Under the pieces are notes generated by a model that saw only the letters and a list, made by a program, of their open reading frames with translations, was not told where the DNA came from and searched no databases. Made by a program: the position numbers and the translations under genes. A DNA stretch of 64,000 nt, from positions 1 to 64,000 of the forward strand of contig JBCCWO010000005.1 in the NCBI GenBank assembly GCA_039193455.1, read 5' to 3'. Source of the stretch: JBCBGF01 sp039193455 (lineage in GTDB: Bacteria > Pseudomonadota > Alphaproteobacteria > Rhodobacterales > Rhodobacteraceae). Each line of letters opens with the position of its first letter. Positions within the stretch are counted from its first letter, which is position 1. This document shows positions 1-7,846 of the stretch, in pieces.

Positions 1-413
1 CCGGGCAGGAACGCCACAGCACCGCCAAGATCAACCGTAAAGCCGCCCTTGACGCGGCCAAAGATCGCGCCTTCAACGCGCGCGTCGTCTGCATAGGCCT
101 TTTCAAGACGGTCCCAGGCAGCTTCGCGGCGGGCCATTTCGCGGCTGATCGAGGCTTCGCCCCGGGCGTTTTCGACCCGGTCGAGATAGACCTCGACCTC
201 ATCGCCAACGGCGATTTCGGGGGCTTCCCCGGGGCTTGCGAATTCCTTGAGTTCAACGCGGCCTTCCATCTTGTAGCCGACGTCGATGATGGCCTGTCCC
301 GCTTCAATTGCGATGACCTTGCCTTTGACAACAGATCCCTCGTCGGGCGTGTCCATTTCGAAGCTTTCGTTCAGGAGGGCTTCGAACTCCTCCATCGATG
401 CGTTAGCGCTCAT
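1..413 (-). CDS. rpsA: 30S ribosomal protein S1, N-terminal part (runs off the left edge)
   Basis: This is the amino-terminal 137 or so codons of ribosomal protein S1, which binds mRNA on the 30S subunit and helps load structured or leader-poor messages. The protein begins MSANASMEEFEALLNESF and then shows the first S1 (OB-fold) domain, including the GSVVKGKVIAIE segment and the EGRVELKEF strand, followed by the start of the second domain with VEGAIFGRVKGGF. The start is the ATG at 413, preceded by a GGAT-type ribosome binding site. In many alphaproteobacteria rpsA directly follows aroA and cmk; here cmk is on the same strand but about 2.8 kb upstream, with unrelated genes between. Identity is secure; the carboxy-terminal domains lie outside the window. 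Confidence 0.95.
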   Translation of the reverse strand, partial: MSANASMEEFEALLNESFEMDTPDEGSVVKGKVIAIEAGQAIIDVGYKMEGRVELKEFASPGEAPEIAVGDEVEVYLDRVENARGEASISREMARREAAWDRLEKAYADDARVEGAIFGRVKGGFTVDLGGAVAFLP

Positions 414-579
414 GCGTGTGTCGTATCCTTACGGTTGCTATTCTGGCCGAACGGTTGTCTCCGCCGGTCTTTGGGTTGGTCTTGAATGGTCACATCACGA
501 CCCGAAAACGAGAAAGGGCCGGACTGACCGACCCTGCTCGCTCACCGTCCGCAGCCGTGACCGCTGCTTCGACCGGCGC

Positions 580-608
580 TCTATAGGCGGGATGGGGAAG
601 TGTGGCAA
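580..608 (-). promoter_or_regulatory. Predicted sigma-70-type promoter of rpsA
   Basis: On the minus strand TTGCCA (603-608) and TATAGA (580-585) are separated by exactly 17 bases, a good housekeeping promoter. It would give rpsA a leader of roughly 160 nt. No expression evidence is available. Confidence 0.55.
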
Positions 609-660
609 GGGGGTGGTGGGGTACGTGCGCGCCGTCCGGCCCATCTGCCCGCACCGGCCG

Positions 661-942
661 CTATTTGTTGGGCGTTTCAAACAGCTCCCGCTCCAGCTCT
701 GCCAGCACCTCCGCCAGAAACGCCACATCTGTGCGGTACATCCAGAACTTCCCCTGCTTTTCCACCACCGCCAGCCCGGTCTTGCGCAAGACCTTCAGGT
801 GTTCCGAGACCGAGGCCTGCGCCATCCCCGCCCCCGCCGCCAACTCGCCCGCCGCCATCGGGCGGTCGCGGCACATCCGCAGCAGGCGGCGCCGCTCGGC
901 ATGGGCCAGGGCGCGCACCACCTCATCGCTGAGGGCAGCCAT
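661..942 (-). CDS. ArsR-family winged-helix transcriptional regulator
   Basis: This is a 93-residue regulator of the ArsR/SmtB class, a dimeric winged-helix DNA-binding protein. The helix-turn-helix lies at about residues 30-54 (GELAAGAGMAQASVSEHLKV) and is followed by the wing with LAVVEKQGKFWMYR. Only one cysteine (C24) is present and there is no CxC metal-sensing motif, so it is probably not a classical arsenic or metal sensor. It starts one base inside the stop codon of the upstream VOC gene (TGATG overlap), so the two are translationally coupled. It probably represses the pair through the palindrome at 1301-1322. The signal it senses is unknown. Confidence 0.85.
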   Translation of the reverse strand: MAALSDEVVRALAHAERRRLLRMCRDRPMAAGELAAGAGMAQASVSEHLKVLRKTGLAVVEKQGKFWMYRTDVAFLAEVLAELERELFETPNK

Positions 943-1286
943 CAGATCTCGATAAGGGTGACCGTATTGCCGTCGGGATCGCTGATCTGGGCCTTCTTCA
1001 CCCAGCCATTGTCAGTCGCGGGCATGACGATGCGGCCCCTGGCGGCGCCCACCTTGGCCAGCGTCTCTTCCAGATCCGTGACCGCGATGCCTAGGGTCAG
1101 GCCGGGCGCCTCGGCCTCCATCACCGCGCCGTTCGGCCCGCCATCGGGTGTGGTGACAAGGGCATATCCGGGGCCTTTGGGATCCACTGTCCAACCAAAG
1201 AGATCCGCGTAGAATGCGCCGGTGGCCGCGGTGTCCTGCCCCGCGATGTCGAAATGCGCCAGCGCGCCATGGGTGAATGTCGCCAA
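942..1286 (-). CDS. VOC-superfamily (glyoxalase/bleomycin-resistance fold) protein
   Basis: The 114-residue product has the single VOC module of paired beta-alpha-beta-beta-beta units. H11 near the start (HFDIAGQDTAATGAFYADLF), the GWTVDPKG segment and the closing DPDGNTVTLIE strand are typical. Such proteins are metal-dependent lyases, dioxygenases or binding proteins; the substrate cannot be told. The start is a TTG at 1286, chosen because AAGGA stands eight bases upstream and no in-frame ATG precedes the first strand. The gene overlaps the downstream ArsR regulator by one base, and an 8+8 bp palindrome sits just upstream, so the pair looks like a self-regulated small operon. Confidence 0.8.
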   Translation of the reverse strand: MATFTHGALAHFDIAGQDTAATGAFYADLFGWTVDPKGPGYALVTTPDGGPNGAVMEAEAPGLTLGIAVTDLEETLAKVGAARGRIVMPATDNGWVKKAQISDPDGNTVTLIEI

Positions 1287-1300
1287 GGGTCCAATCCTTT

Positions 1301-1322
1301 CATTTAGGGAATATCCTAAATG
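1301..1322 (-). promoter_or_regulatory. Palindromic operator upstream of the VOC-arsR operon
   Basis: CATTTAGG (1301-1308) and CCTAAATG (1315-1322) form perfect 8-bp arms around a 6-bp centre, 14 bases upstream of the VOC start codon. Position and symmetry fit an operator for the ArsR-family protein encoded by the second gene of the operon. This assignment is inferred from position only. Confidence 0.6.
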
Positions 1323-1752
1323 TAAAGCATCGCCCGCCGGTGCCCGTCAAGCGCCGATGCACCGTACGCATCCCTTACCCGCCCTTCATTAATGCCGCAT
1401 ACACCCCGTTCCCGGATCCAAACGCAGACGGTCGCTACGCCCCTATCGGGGCCAGTCGATACCGGCCAGGTTGGGGGACAGGACTTAGAGCCCCCGATAC
1501 GACACCAGACCACCGCACCGGCGGCGCCGCCACTTTGCTAAAGCTGAGCGTGACGGGGACAAAGCCCCGCAGCCACCCTTCTCCCCCAAGGGGAGAGGGC
1601 CCCCTATCGCATGGGCGATGGGGCAAAACGCCGTTGACGTACGCTTTGAGAAAAATCATCGCCCCCTCGCCTCCACAGCGACCATTGCCCCACTTGCCAG
1701 CCTGCCGTGATCCGCGCATCCTCCCCACGCCAGCAATTTCAGGGAGGCCAGG
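1323..1752. other. Intergenic region without a supported gene
   Basis: About 430 bases separate the VOC operator from the DUF2189 gene. No open reading frame with a ribosome binding site and plausible composition was found. The stretch contains one strong hairpin (1577-1599) and, at the right end, the GGGAGG ribosome binding site of the next gene. Confidence 0.6.
1577..1599. repeat. REP-like hairpin (CTCCCC-CAA-GGGGAG core)
   Basis: The arms 1577-1586 and 1590-1599 pair over ten positions with one G-T pair and a CAA loop. The flanking text (CGGGGCTTTGTCCCCGTCA on the minus strand) resembles palindromic intergenic elements that recur in alphaproteobacterial genomes. It has no T-tract, so it is not a good terminator. 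Whether it is repeated elsewhere in this genome cannot be seen from one window. Confidence 0.4.
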
Positions 1753-2532
1753 ATGACAGACGCCGTTTCGCAACCGCAGCTGCCCGCTGTAAACGCAATC
1801 ACCAGTACCGATATTCGTGACGCCATGCGCGCGGGGCTGGCGGATTTCCAGCGCGCGCCCGCGTTCGGGCTGTTTTTCGGGGCGGTCTTTTCGATCGCGG
1901 GTGTGGCCATTGTCTGGGCGCTCTATACCGGCGAGACGAGCTATTGGATCTTCCCGGCCGCTGCAGGATTTCCGCTGATCGGCCCGTTTGCCGCCGTCGG
2001 CATCTACGAGGTCTCGCGCCGTCTTGAGGCGGGCGAAGAGCTGAGTTGGAACGCAATTCTCGGGGCGGGTTTCAGGCACAAGAACATGCAGCTCCCGCTT
2101 TTCGCCGTGCTCACGGTCTTCTCCTTCCTTGCCTGGATCGTGCTTGCCCGGGTGATCTTTGCGATCTCTTTCGGCACCGCGCCCATGACAAATGTGATGA
2201 GCTCGTTCGAGGTGCTGCTCACAGGGCCTGGCCTCGCGATGCTGGTGATCGGCACCGTAGCAGGCGCCGCGCTGGCCGCCCTGCTCTTTTCAATCTCGGT
2301 CGTCGGCGTGCCGCTGCTTCTGGACCGTGACATTGATGTGGTCACCGCGATGATCACGAGCTTCAGCGCCACCGTCCAGAACCGCGAAGCGATGCTCTAC
2401 TGGGGCGTCATCGTGGGCGGCGCGATCTTTCTGGCGATGCTGCCGCTCTTTCTGGGCATGATCCTGGTCTTTCCGGCGCTCGGCCATGCCTCGTGGCATG
2501 TCTATCGCGAGGTGATCGACGCCGACGGATGA
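1753..2532 (+). CDS. DUF2189 integral membrane protein
   Basis: The 259-residue protein matches the DUF2189 family as I recall it: a short soluble N-terminus with the phrase ADFQRAPAFGLFFGAVFS followed by about six membrane segments (approximately 38-58, 63-86, 112-140, 154-190 as a pair, and 213-247). The family is common next to respiratory and cytochrome genes in alphaproteobacteria, but no biochemical role is established. The ATG at 1753 follows GGAGGCCAGG. It is a single-gene unit convergent with the downstream small secreted protein. Confidence concerns the family, not a function. Confidence 0.8.
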   Translation: MTDAVSQPQLPAVNAITSTDIRDAMRAGLADFQRAPAFGLFFGAVFSIAGVAIVWALYTGETSYWIFPAAAGFPLIGPFAAVGIYEVSRRLEAGEELSWNAILGAGFRHKNMQLPLFAVLTVFSFLAWIVLARVIFAISFGTAPMTNVMSSFEVLLTGPGLAMLVIGTVAGAALAALLFSISVVGVPLLLDRDIDVVTAMITSFSATVQNREAMLYWGVIVGGAIFLAMLPLFLGMILVFPALGHASWHVYREVIDADG

Positions 2533-2541
2533 GGGCCGCGC

Positions 2542-3069
2542 TCAGATATCCTGGCCCCGTTCCAGCAGCCGGTCGATCAACTGGCGCTGGAGCCCGGGGC
2601 TGTCGCCGCCGCCATATTGCAACGCGCCGCCGGAATAGAGCGAGCCATAGGTCTTGGCGATGTTCACCGTCTGCGCAATGCCCGAGATCAGCTGATCACG
2701 CTCCAGCGCGGCCAGGGGATGGATGAACACGCCCCACAGCCGTCCGTTCGCCACCGCGTAGCGGGCGTCGAGTGCGCTGTCGAAATTGGCCTGCATCAGG
2801 CGGCGCATCTCGTCAGGTTCAATCCCGTCCGCGGACCGGATCGGCACCATCGCGCGCATGCGGTCGGCAATGGGATCGGTGACGATCAGGACCGGCACAT
2901 CGTCGATGGTCAACTGCATTGCCGTGCCCTGCACGCGGGCCTCGGGGTCAAGCGCGGCGACGATCTCGGCCATGCGCCCCAGGTCCATCGGCGGCTCGGG
3001 CGGCGCCTCTTGCGCGGTTGCCATGCCTGCCCAAATCATCACCAGTCCCACCGCAAGCGCACGTTGCAT
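2542..3069 (-). CDS. Secreted small protein of unknown function, possibly YbjN/CesT-like fold
   Basis: The 175-residue product begins with a cleavable signal peptide (MQRALAVGLVMIWAGMATAQ), so it is exported to the periplasm. The mature part has an alternating strand-helix pattern: MQLTIDDVPVLIVTDP, then RMRAMVPIRS, then helix EMRRLMQANFDSALDARYAV and strand NGRLWGVFIHP. That pattern recalls the YbjN/type III chaperone-like fold, but this is a guess from pattern alone. The start at 3069 is chosen over upstream in-frame codons because AGGAGA lies eight bases before it and the signal peptide follows at once. It is convergent with the DUF2189 gene, with nine bases between stops. Confidence 0.65.
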   Translation of the reverse strand: MQRALAVGLVMIWAGMATAQEAPPEPPMDLGRMAEIVAALDPEARVQGTAMQLTIDDVPVLIVTDPIADRMRAMVPIRSADGIEPDEMRRLMQANFDSALDARYAVANGRLWGVFIHPLAALERDQLISGIAQTVNIAKTYGSLYSGGALQYGGGDSPGLQRQLIDRLLERGQDI

Positions 3070-3214
3070 CCATGTTCTCCTTTGGTTGTGCCTGCTGAGC
3101 GTAGCACCGAAAACTGAAACACGGTTGCAAAGTTCGGTGAGGCGGGGTGAGCGGCTTGGCGTCGTCAGACGCAAACAGTCTGGCAAAGGATCCCGCAACC
3201 ATCGGACGCGCCGG

Positions 3215-3835
3215 CTAGCCCTGCGCGCGCGCCGCCTCGACCACGGCAATGGCCTGCGCCAGCACCGCTTCGGCATCCCGATCACTGGTATCAAACACAA
3301 GTGCATCCTCCGCCGCCTTCAAGGGCGCGGTGGCCCGTGCGCTGTCGCGGGCATCGCGCGCCCTGAGATCGGCCAGCACGTCGGCCCGCTCCACCGCGGT
3401 CCCCCGCCCGAGCAGTTCATCATACCGGCGCGTCGCGCGCACCTCATCGCTGGCGGTGACAAACAGCTTCACCTCAGCTTCGGGGCAGATGACCGTTCCG
3501 ATGTCGCGCCCATCAAGGACGGCGCCCCCGGCCCGGCGGGCAAAGGCGCGCTGAAAATCCAGAAGCGCGGCGCGCACCTCGGCAATCGCCGCAACCTTGG
3601 AGGCCGCCTGCGCCACCTCGGGCCCGCGCAGCGCGGGGCCCTCAAGCTCGGCTGCGTCCAGAACGCCAGCGGCCTGCACCGGGTCTTCACCGTTTAGCAT
3701 CCGCCGTCCCACCGCGCGGTAGAGGAGCCCGGTATCGAGATGGGCGAACCCGAAATGCGCCGCCAGGGCTTTGGCCAGCGTGCCCTTCCCGCTTGCCGCC
3801 GGGCCGTCGATGGCCACGGTAAAGGGGGCCGTCAT
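3215..3835 (-). CDS. cmk: Cytidylate kinase
   Basis: The 206-residue enzyme phosphorylates CMP and dCMP to the diphosphates in the cytoplasm. It opens with MTAPFTVAIDGPAASGKGT, the P-loop of the family, and carries the LDTGLLYRAVG substrate segment and DGRDIGTVICPEAEVKLFVT, a hallmark of Cmk. Length is normal for a proteobacterial Cmk. The ATG at 3835 overlaps the stop of the upstream membrane-protein gene (ATGA), so translation is coupled to it and, through it, to aroA. The aroA-cmk pairing is common in alphaproteobacteria; the gene in between is unusual. Confidence 0.95.
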   Translation of the reverse strand: MTAPFTVAIDGPAASGKGTLAKALAAHFGFAHLDTGLLYRAVGRRMLNGEDPVQAAGVLDAAELEGPALRGPEVAQAASKVAAIAEVRAALLDFQRAFARRAGGAVLDGRDIGTVICPEAEVKLFVTASDEVRATRRYDELLGRGTAVERADVLADLRARDARDSARATAPLKAAEDALVFDTSDRDAEAVLAQAIAVVEAARAQG

Positions 3836-4383
3836 TCCGCCGCGTCCCCGCGCCGGTCGCGCAGCACCCGGCGCAGCGCGATGACCGCCAGCGCAACAAA
3901 GCTTGCCGTGACCGCCGCCGACTTGACCACTGTCACCCGGCTCGCCTCGGCCACCAGTTCCGGGGTCAGACCGTCCGGCCCCGCCGCCAGCATCTCGCGC
4001 ACAACGACATTCTCGAACCCATCGGCCACCATCCCGACGGCGGCCACCGCGACAACCAGCCCGCGCGTGACCGTCAGCATATCCTGCGACAAATGCCACA
4101 GAGCCATACCCACGCAGGCAAAAAGCAACGGGGGATACATCGAATCGAGGATCGCCTGGGTGCCCAGGTAGTGCGCGCGCCCGTCCGGGCTTAGCGCGCT
4201 CAAAAAGTCCCGCGCCTCGTCGAACCCGTACCCGGTGGGGCGCAGGTCGAAGGGCCGCAAACCCCCGGCCTCGGCTGCGATGAACGGCAGCGACCATAAA
4301 ATCATCGCGCCATAGACGGCCAGCGCCGCCACCACCAGCGCCCAATAGCCCGGCGTCCCGCGAAAGGGCGACCGCGCCGTCAC
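3832..4383 (-). CDS. Four-helix membrane protein of unknown function inserted between aroA and cmk
   Basis: The 183-residue protein has about four predicted membrane segments: residues 13-35 (YWALVVAALAVYGAMILWSL), 81-97 (YPPLLFACVGMALWHL), 105-121 (TRGLVVAVAAVGMVADG) and 150-168 (SAAVTASFVALAVIALRR). The loop between the first two holds a GYGFDEARDFLSALSPDGRA motif that recurs in roseobacter membrane proteins as I recall. The GTG start at 4383 overlaps the aroA stop (GTGA) and its own stop overlaps the cmk start (ATGA), which binds the three genes into one translational unit. No function can be assigned. Confidence 0.75.
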   Translation of the reverse strand: MTARSPFRGTPGYWALVVAALAVYGAMILWSLPFIAAEAGGLRPFDLRPTGYGFDEARDFLSALSPDGRAHYLGTQAILDSMYPPLLFACVGMALWHLSQDMLTVTRGLVVAVAAVGMVADGFENVVVREMLAAGPDGLTPELVAEASRVTVVKSAAVTASFVALAVIALRRVLRDRRGDAAE

Positions 4384-5732
4384 CGGTTGGCCCGCATCAG
4401 CCGCGCGCCGAGCCCGTTCATCAGCTCTTCAAAGATCGGGAACGAGGTCGCGATGGGCCCGGCATCGTCGATCTTCACCGCCGTCTTCGCCCCCATCCCC
4501 AGGCAGGCAAAGGACATCGCGATCCGGTGGTCAAGGCGCGCGGCGCAAAGCCCACCACCCGGTACGCCCTTGGGGCCAAGCCCCGTGACGGTCATCACAT
4601 CTTCGCTCTCGGTCACGGTCAAGCCGTTGGCCTCGAGCCCTCGGGCCATCGCATCGATCCGATCGCTTTCCTTGACCCGCAGCTCTTTGACACCGGCCAT
4701 CACCGTATCGCCCTCGGCAAAGGACGCGACCACCGACAGGATGGGATATTCATCGATCATCGACGGCGCCCGTTCCGGCGGCACCGCGATGCCTTGCATC
4801 TCCGGCGAATAGCGCGCGCGCAGATCGGCCACCGGCTCGCCGCCCACGACACGCTCATTTTCATAGGTCAGGTCCGCGCCCATCTCGCGCAGCGTGGTAA
4901 ACAGCCCCGCCCGCGTCGGGTTCAGCCCGATATTGGGGACCAGCACATCGGACCCTTCAACAATCAGCGCCGCCGCCACTGGAAACGCCGCCGAAGAGGG
5001 ATCGCGCGGCACGGTGATCTCTTGCGGCGCAAGCTCGGGCTGGCCGGTCAGCGTGATCACCCGGCCCTCCTCGGTCTCGTCCACCGTCAGCTCTGCCCCG
5101 AACCCCGCCAGCATCCGTTCGCTATGGTCGCGCGTCGCTTCACGCTCGATCACCACGGTTTGGCCCGGTGCATTCAGCCCGGCCAAAAGCACCGCCGATT
5201 TCACCTGTGCCGAGGGCACGGGAACGCTGTAGCGCACGGGCACCGGGCTCTCCGCGCCCACCACGGTCATGGGCAGCCGCCCGCCGTCGCGCCCGTGGGC
5301 CTGCGCGCCAAACAGCGCCAGCGGATCGGTGATCCGCCCCATCGGGCGACCGTTGAGGCTGGCATCGCCGGTGAACGTCGCGGTGATGGGCGTGGTGGCC
5401 ATCGCTCCCATTATCAGCCGCACCCCGGTGCCCGAGTTGCCGCAATCGATCACGCGGTCAGGTTCGTCAAAGCCGCCCACACCCACGCCATGCACCGACC
5501 AGCGCCCGCCGCCATGGTTGATCACCTCGGCCCCAAAGGCGCGCATCGCCTCGGCCGTGGCCAGCACATCGTCACCTTCCAGAAGGTCGGAGATCTTGGT
5601 CTCGCCCACGCTTAGCGCGCCGAGGATCAGCGACCGGTGGCTGATCGACTTGTCGCCCGGCACATGGGCCGTGCCCCGAAGCGGCGTCGCCGGGTGCGAG
5701 GTCATCGGAATAGCGGGACCGTGCGAGGACAT
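4380..5732 (-). CDS. aroA: 3-phosphoshikimate 1-carboxyvinyltransferase (EPSP synthase), class II-like
   Basis: The 450-residue enzyme joins shikimate-3-phosphate and phosphoenolpyruvate in aromatic amino acid synthesis. It has VPGDKSISHRSLILGAL near the N-terminus, SAQVKSAVLLAGLN, PRDPSSAAFPVAAALIVEGS, RAPSMIDEYPILSV and RVKESDRIDAMA. Overall wording matches the Agrobacterium CP4 type (class II) more closely than the E. coli type. At the CP4 alanine position that confers glyphosate tolerance this protein has glycine (CGNSGTGVRL, G101). The ATG at 5732 has AGAAGG eight bases upstream; an internal ATG at 5705 is an alternative start. It heads the aroA-membrane protein-cmk unit. Confidence 0.95.
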   Translation of the reverse strand: MSSHGPAIPMTSHPATPLRGTAHVPGDKSISHRSLILGALSVGETKISDLLEGDDVLATAEAMRAFGAEVINHGGGRWSVHGVGVGGFDEPDRVIDCGNSGTGVRLIMGAMATTPITATFTGDASLNGRPMGRITDPLALFGAQAHGRDGGRLPMTVVGAESPVPVRYSVPVPSAQVKSAVLLAGLNAPGQTVVIEREATRDHSERMLAGFGAELTVDETEEGRVITLTGQPELAPQEITVPRDPSSAAFPVAAALIVEGSDVLVPNIGLNPTRAGLFTTLREMGADLTYENERVVGGEPVADLRARYSPEMQGIAVPPERAPSMIDEYPILSVVASFAEGDTVMAGVKELRVKESDRIDAMARGLEANGLTVTESEDVMTVTGLGPKGVPGGGLCAARLDHRIAMSFACLGMGAKTAVKIDDAGPIATSFPIFEELMNGLGARLMRANR

Positions 5733-5839
5733 GGGCGGGCCTTCTTATCTGCGTGCGCGCGGCCTGCGTCTTAGCCAAGCGGCGGGGTGGCGTCCACGCC
5801 TGTTCTGCGCTTTCCCACATATCCCCGTCAGAGCCACCG

Positions 5840-6556
5840 CTATCCGATCCGCTCAAACGTCAGATAATGCGGCACGCGGCCCTCCCGCAGCGCCTTTTGT
5901 TCATACCGGGTCGACAGCCAGTCATCCCAGGGCACGCGCCAGTCCGCGGCACGCTCGGCCGTCCAGCGAAACCCGTGCCGCGGCACCTCGGCCAGCGTCT
6001 GGCGCACATAGTCGGGGATGTCTGTGGCCACGCGCAAATTGGCCCCGGGCGCCATGACCCGGGCCAGAGGCTCCAGAAACTCGGGCGTCACGAACCGGCG
6101 CCGGTGGTGGCGCTTTTTGGGCCAGGGATCGGGATAGAGCAGAAAGGCGCGCGCAATCGACGCCTCGGGCAGCACATCGAAGAGATCGCGCACATCGCCG
6201 GGATGCACGGCGACATTGGTCACCTCTGCGTCCCGGATCTTGCGCAACAGCATCGCGACCCCGTTGATGAAGGGCTCGCACCCGATGATCCCCACATCCG
6301 CGTTCGACGCCGCCTGGTGCACCATATGCTCGCCCCCGCCAAAGCCGATCTCCAGCCAGACGGGCCGCCCCCCGAACCGCGAGGCAAGGTCCAGCGGAGT
6401 GCGTTCGGGATTGTCCGCCCACTCCACCGGGCCGGGCGACAGCGCGGCAAGGTCGTTGTCAAGCGCATCGCGCTGGCTGTCGCGCAGGGTTTTGCCATGG
6501 CGACGGCCATAGAAATTGCGCCACGGCGCGCCGGTGGGATGGGTCCTGTCGGGCAT
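5840..6556 (-). CDS. trmB: tRNA (guanine-N7-)-methyltransferase
   Basis: The 238-residue SAM-dependent enzyme makes m7G46 in the tRNA variable loop. It has the FYGRRHGKTL N-terminal segment, the SAM loop LEIGFGGGEHMVHQA, the GCEPFINGVAMLL strand and the diagnostic LLYPDPWPKKRHHRRRF catalytic stretch. Length and order are normal. It sits 21 bases downstream of metK on the same strand, so the SAM-producing gene and this SAM user are probably cotranscribed. Confidence 0.95.
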   Translation of the reverse strand: MPDRTHPTGAPWRNFYGRRHGKTLRDSQRDALDNDLAALSPGPVEWADNPERTPLDLASRFGGRPVWLEIGFGGGEHMVHQAASNADVGIIGCEPFINGVAMLLRKIRDAEVTNVAVHPGDVRDLFDVLPEASIARAFLLYPDPWPKKRHHRRRFVTPEFLEPLARVMAPGANLRVATDIPDYVRQTLAEVPRHGFRWTAERAADWRVPWDDWLSTRYEQKALREGRVPHYLTFERIG

Positions 6557-6577
6557 CGCGCAGCGGGGCCGCGCCCC

Positions 6578-7759
6578 TTAGACCTCGCGCTTGAGCGCCT
6601 CGGCCAGATCGGTCGCTTCCCAGCTGAACCCGCCATCGGCCTCGGGCGCGCGGCCGAAATGACCATAGGCCGCCGTGCGCTGATAAATCGGTTTGTTGAG
6701 CGCCAGATGCTCGCGAATGCCACGGGGGCTGAGATCCATCACCTTGGGGATCGCAGTCTCGATCGCGGCGGCATCGGCCTGGCCGGTTCCGTGCAAATCG
6801 GCATAGATCGACAGCGGCTTTGACACACCGATGGCGTAGGACAGCTGGATCGTGCAGCGCTCGGCCAGCCCGGCGGCGACCACGTTCTTGGCCAGGTACC
6901 GCGCGGCGTAGGCGGCGGAGCGGTCCACCTTGGTGGGGTCCTTGCCCGAGAATGCGCCACCGCCGTGCGGGGCTGCGCCGCCATAGGTGTCGACGATGAT
7001 CTTGCGGCCCGTCAGGCCCGCGTCACCATCCGGCCCGCCGATCACGAAGGTGCCGGTGGGGTTCACCCACCACTCGGTCTTGGGCGTGATCCAGTCGGCG
7101 GGAAGGATTTCCCGAATGTAGGGTTCCACGATGGCGCGGATGTCGTCCGAGGTTTGCGCCTCGCTCTCATGCTGGGTCGACAGCACGATCGAGGTTACCT
7201 CGACCGGCTTGCCGTCTTCGTAGCGCAAAGAGATCTGCGATTTCGCATCGGGCTTGAGCGTCGGTTCCGCCCCGGATTTGCGCACCTCGGCCAGCCGCCG
7301 CAGGATCGCGTGGGAATACTGGATCGGCGCGGGCATCAGTTCGGGCGTCTCGTTCACGGCATAGCCGAACATGATCCCCTGGTCGCCCGCGCCCTCATCC
7401 TTGTTGTCCTTGGCATCGACGCCCTGGGCGATATGGGCCGATTGCTCGTGCAGGAAGTTCAGCACATGGCAGGTGTTCCAGTGGAACTTGTCCTGCTCGT
7501 ATCCGATGTCCTTGATACAGTCCCGGGCGATCCCGCCGATGCGGCCCATGAAGGACTTTAGCTGTTCTTCATCCGACAGCCCCACCTCGCCGCCAACGAC
7601 AACCATGCCGGAGGTGGCAAAGGTTTCGCAGGCCACGCGGGCATGGGGTTCCTCGGCCAGAAAGGCGTCGAGCACGGCGTCGGAAATACGGTCGCAGACT
7701 TTATCGGGATGACCTTCCGAAACACTCTCGGAGGTGAAAATATAGTTCTGTCGGGACAT
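6578..7759 (-). CDS. metK: S-adenosylmethionine synthetase
   Basis: The 393-residue cytoplasmic enzyme makes S-adenosylmethionine from methionine and ATP. It begins with FTSESVSEGHPDKVCDRISD, has the GAGDQGIMFGYA hexapeptide region, the GGPDGDAGLTGRKIIVDTYG segment and the GGGAFSGKDPTKVDRSAAY loop, all diagnostic. Length is typical. The ATG at 7759 has GGAG eight bases upstream, and this site is part of the SAM/SAH riboswitch at 7765-7810, so translation should fall when SAM is plentiful. trmB follows; lnt precedes it by 87 bases. Confidence 0.97.
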   Translation of the reverse strand: MSRQNYIFTSESVSEGHPDKVCDRISDAVLDAFLAEEPHARVACETFATSGMVVVGGEVGLSDEEQLKSFMGRIGGIARDCIKDIGYEQDKFHWNTCHVLNFLHEQSAHIAQGVDAKDNKDEGAGDQGIMFGYAVNETPELMPAPIQYSHAILRRLAEVRKSGAEPTLKPDAKSQISLRYEDGKPVEVTSIVLSTQHESEAQTSDDIRAIVEPYIREILPADWITPKTEWWVNPTGTFVIGGPDGDAGLTGRKIIVDTYGGAAPHGGGAFSGKDPTKVDRSAAYAARYLAKNVVAAGLAERCTIQLSYAIGVSKPLSIYADLHGTGQADAAAIETAIPKVMDLSPRGIREHLALNKPIYQRTAAYGHFGRAPEADGGFSWEATDLAEALKREV

Positions 7760-7764
7760 GAAAA

Positions 7765-7810
7765 GCGCTCCATTACGGTCAGCCGCGCCACGTCAGGAAG
7801 CCGTTGTGGG
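7765..7810 (-). promoter_or_regulatory. SAM/SAH riboswitch in the metK leader
   Basis: On the minus strand the leader reads CCACAACGGCTTCCTGACG, then GTGG, a linker, and ATGGAGC before the start codon. This matches the known SAM/SAH riboswitch of Rhodobacterales metK genes. P1 is CCAC (7806-7809) with GTGG (7788-7791). The loop GCTTCC (7796-7800 region) can pair with GGAGC (7767-7771) as the pseudoknot. The GGAG is the metK ribosome binding site, so ligand binding would hide it. The linker holds a small CGG-CTGA-CCG hairpin. Confidence 0.9.
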
Positions 7811-7846
7811 CGGGTTGTCGGGGGGTACGCGCGCGGGCGGTCCGGG

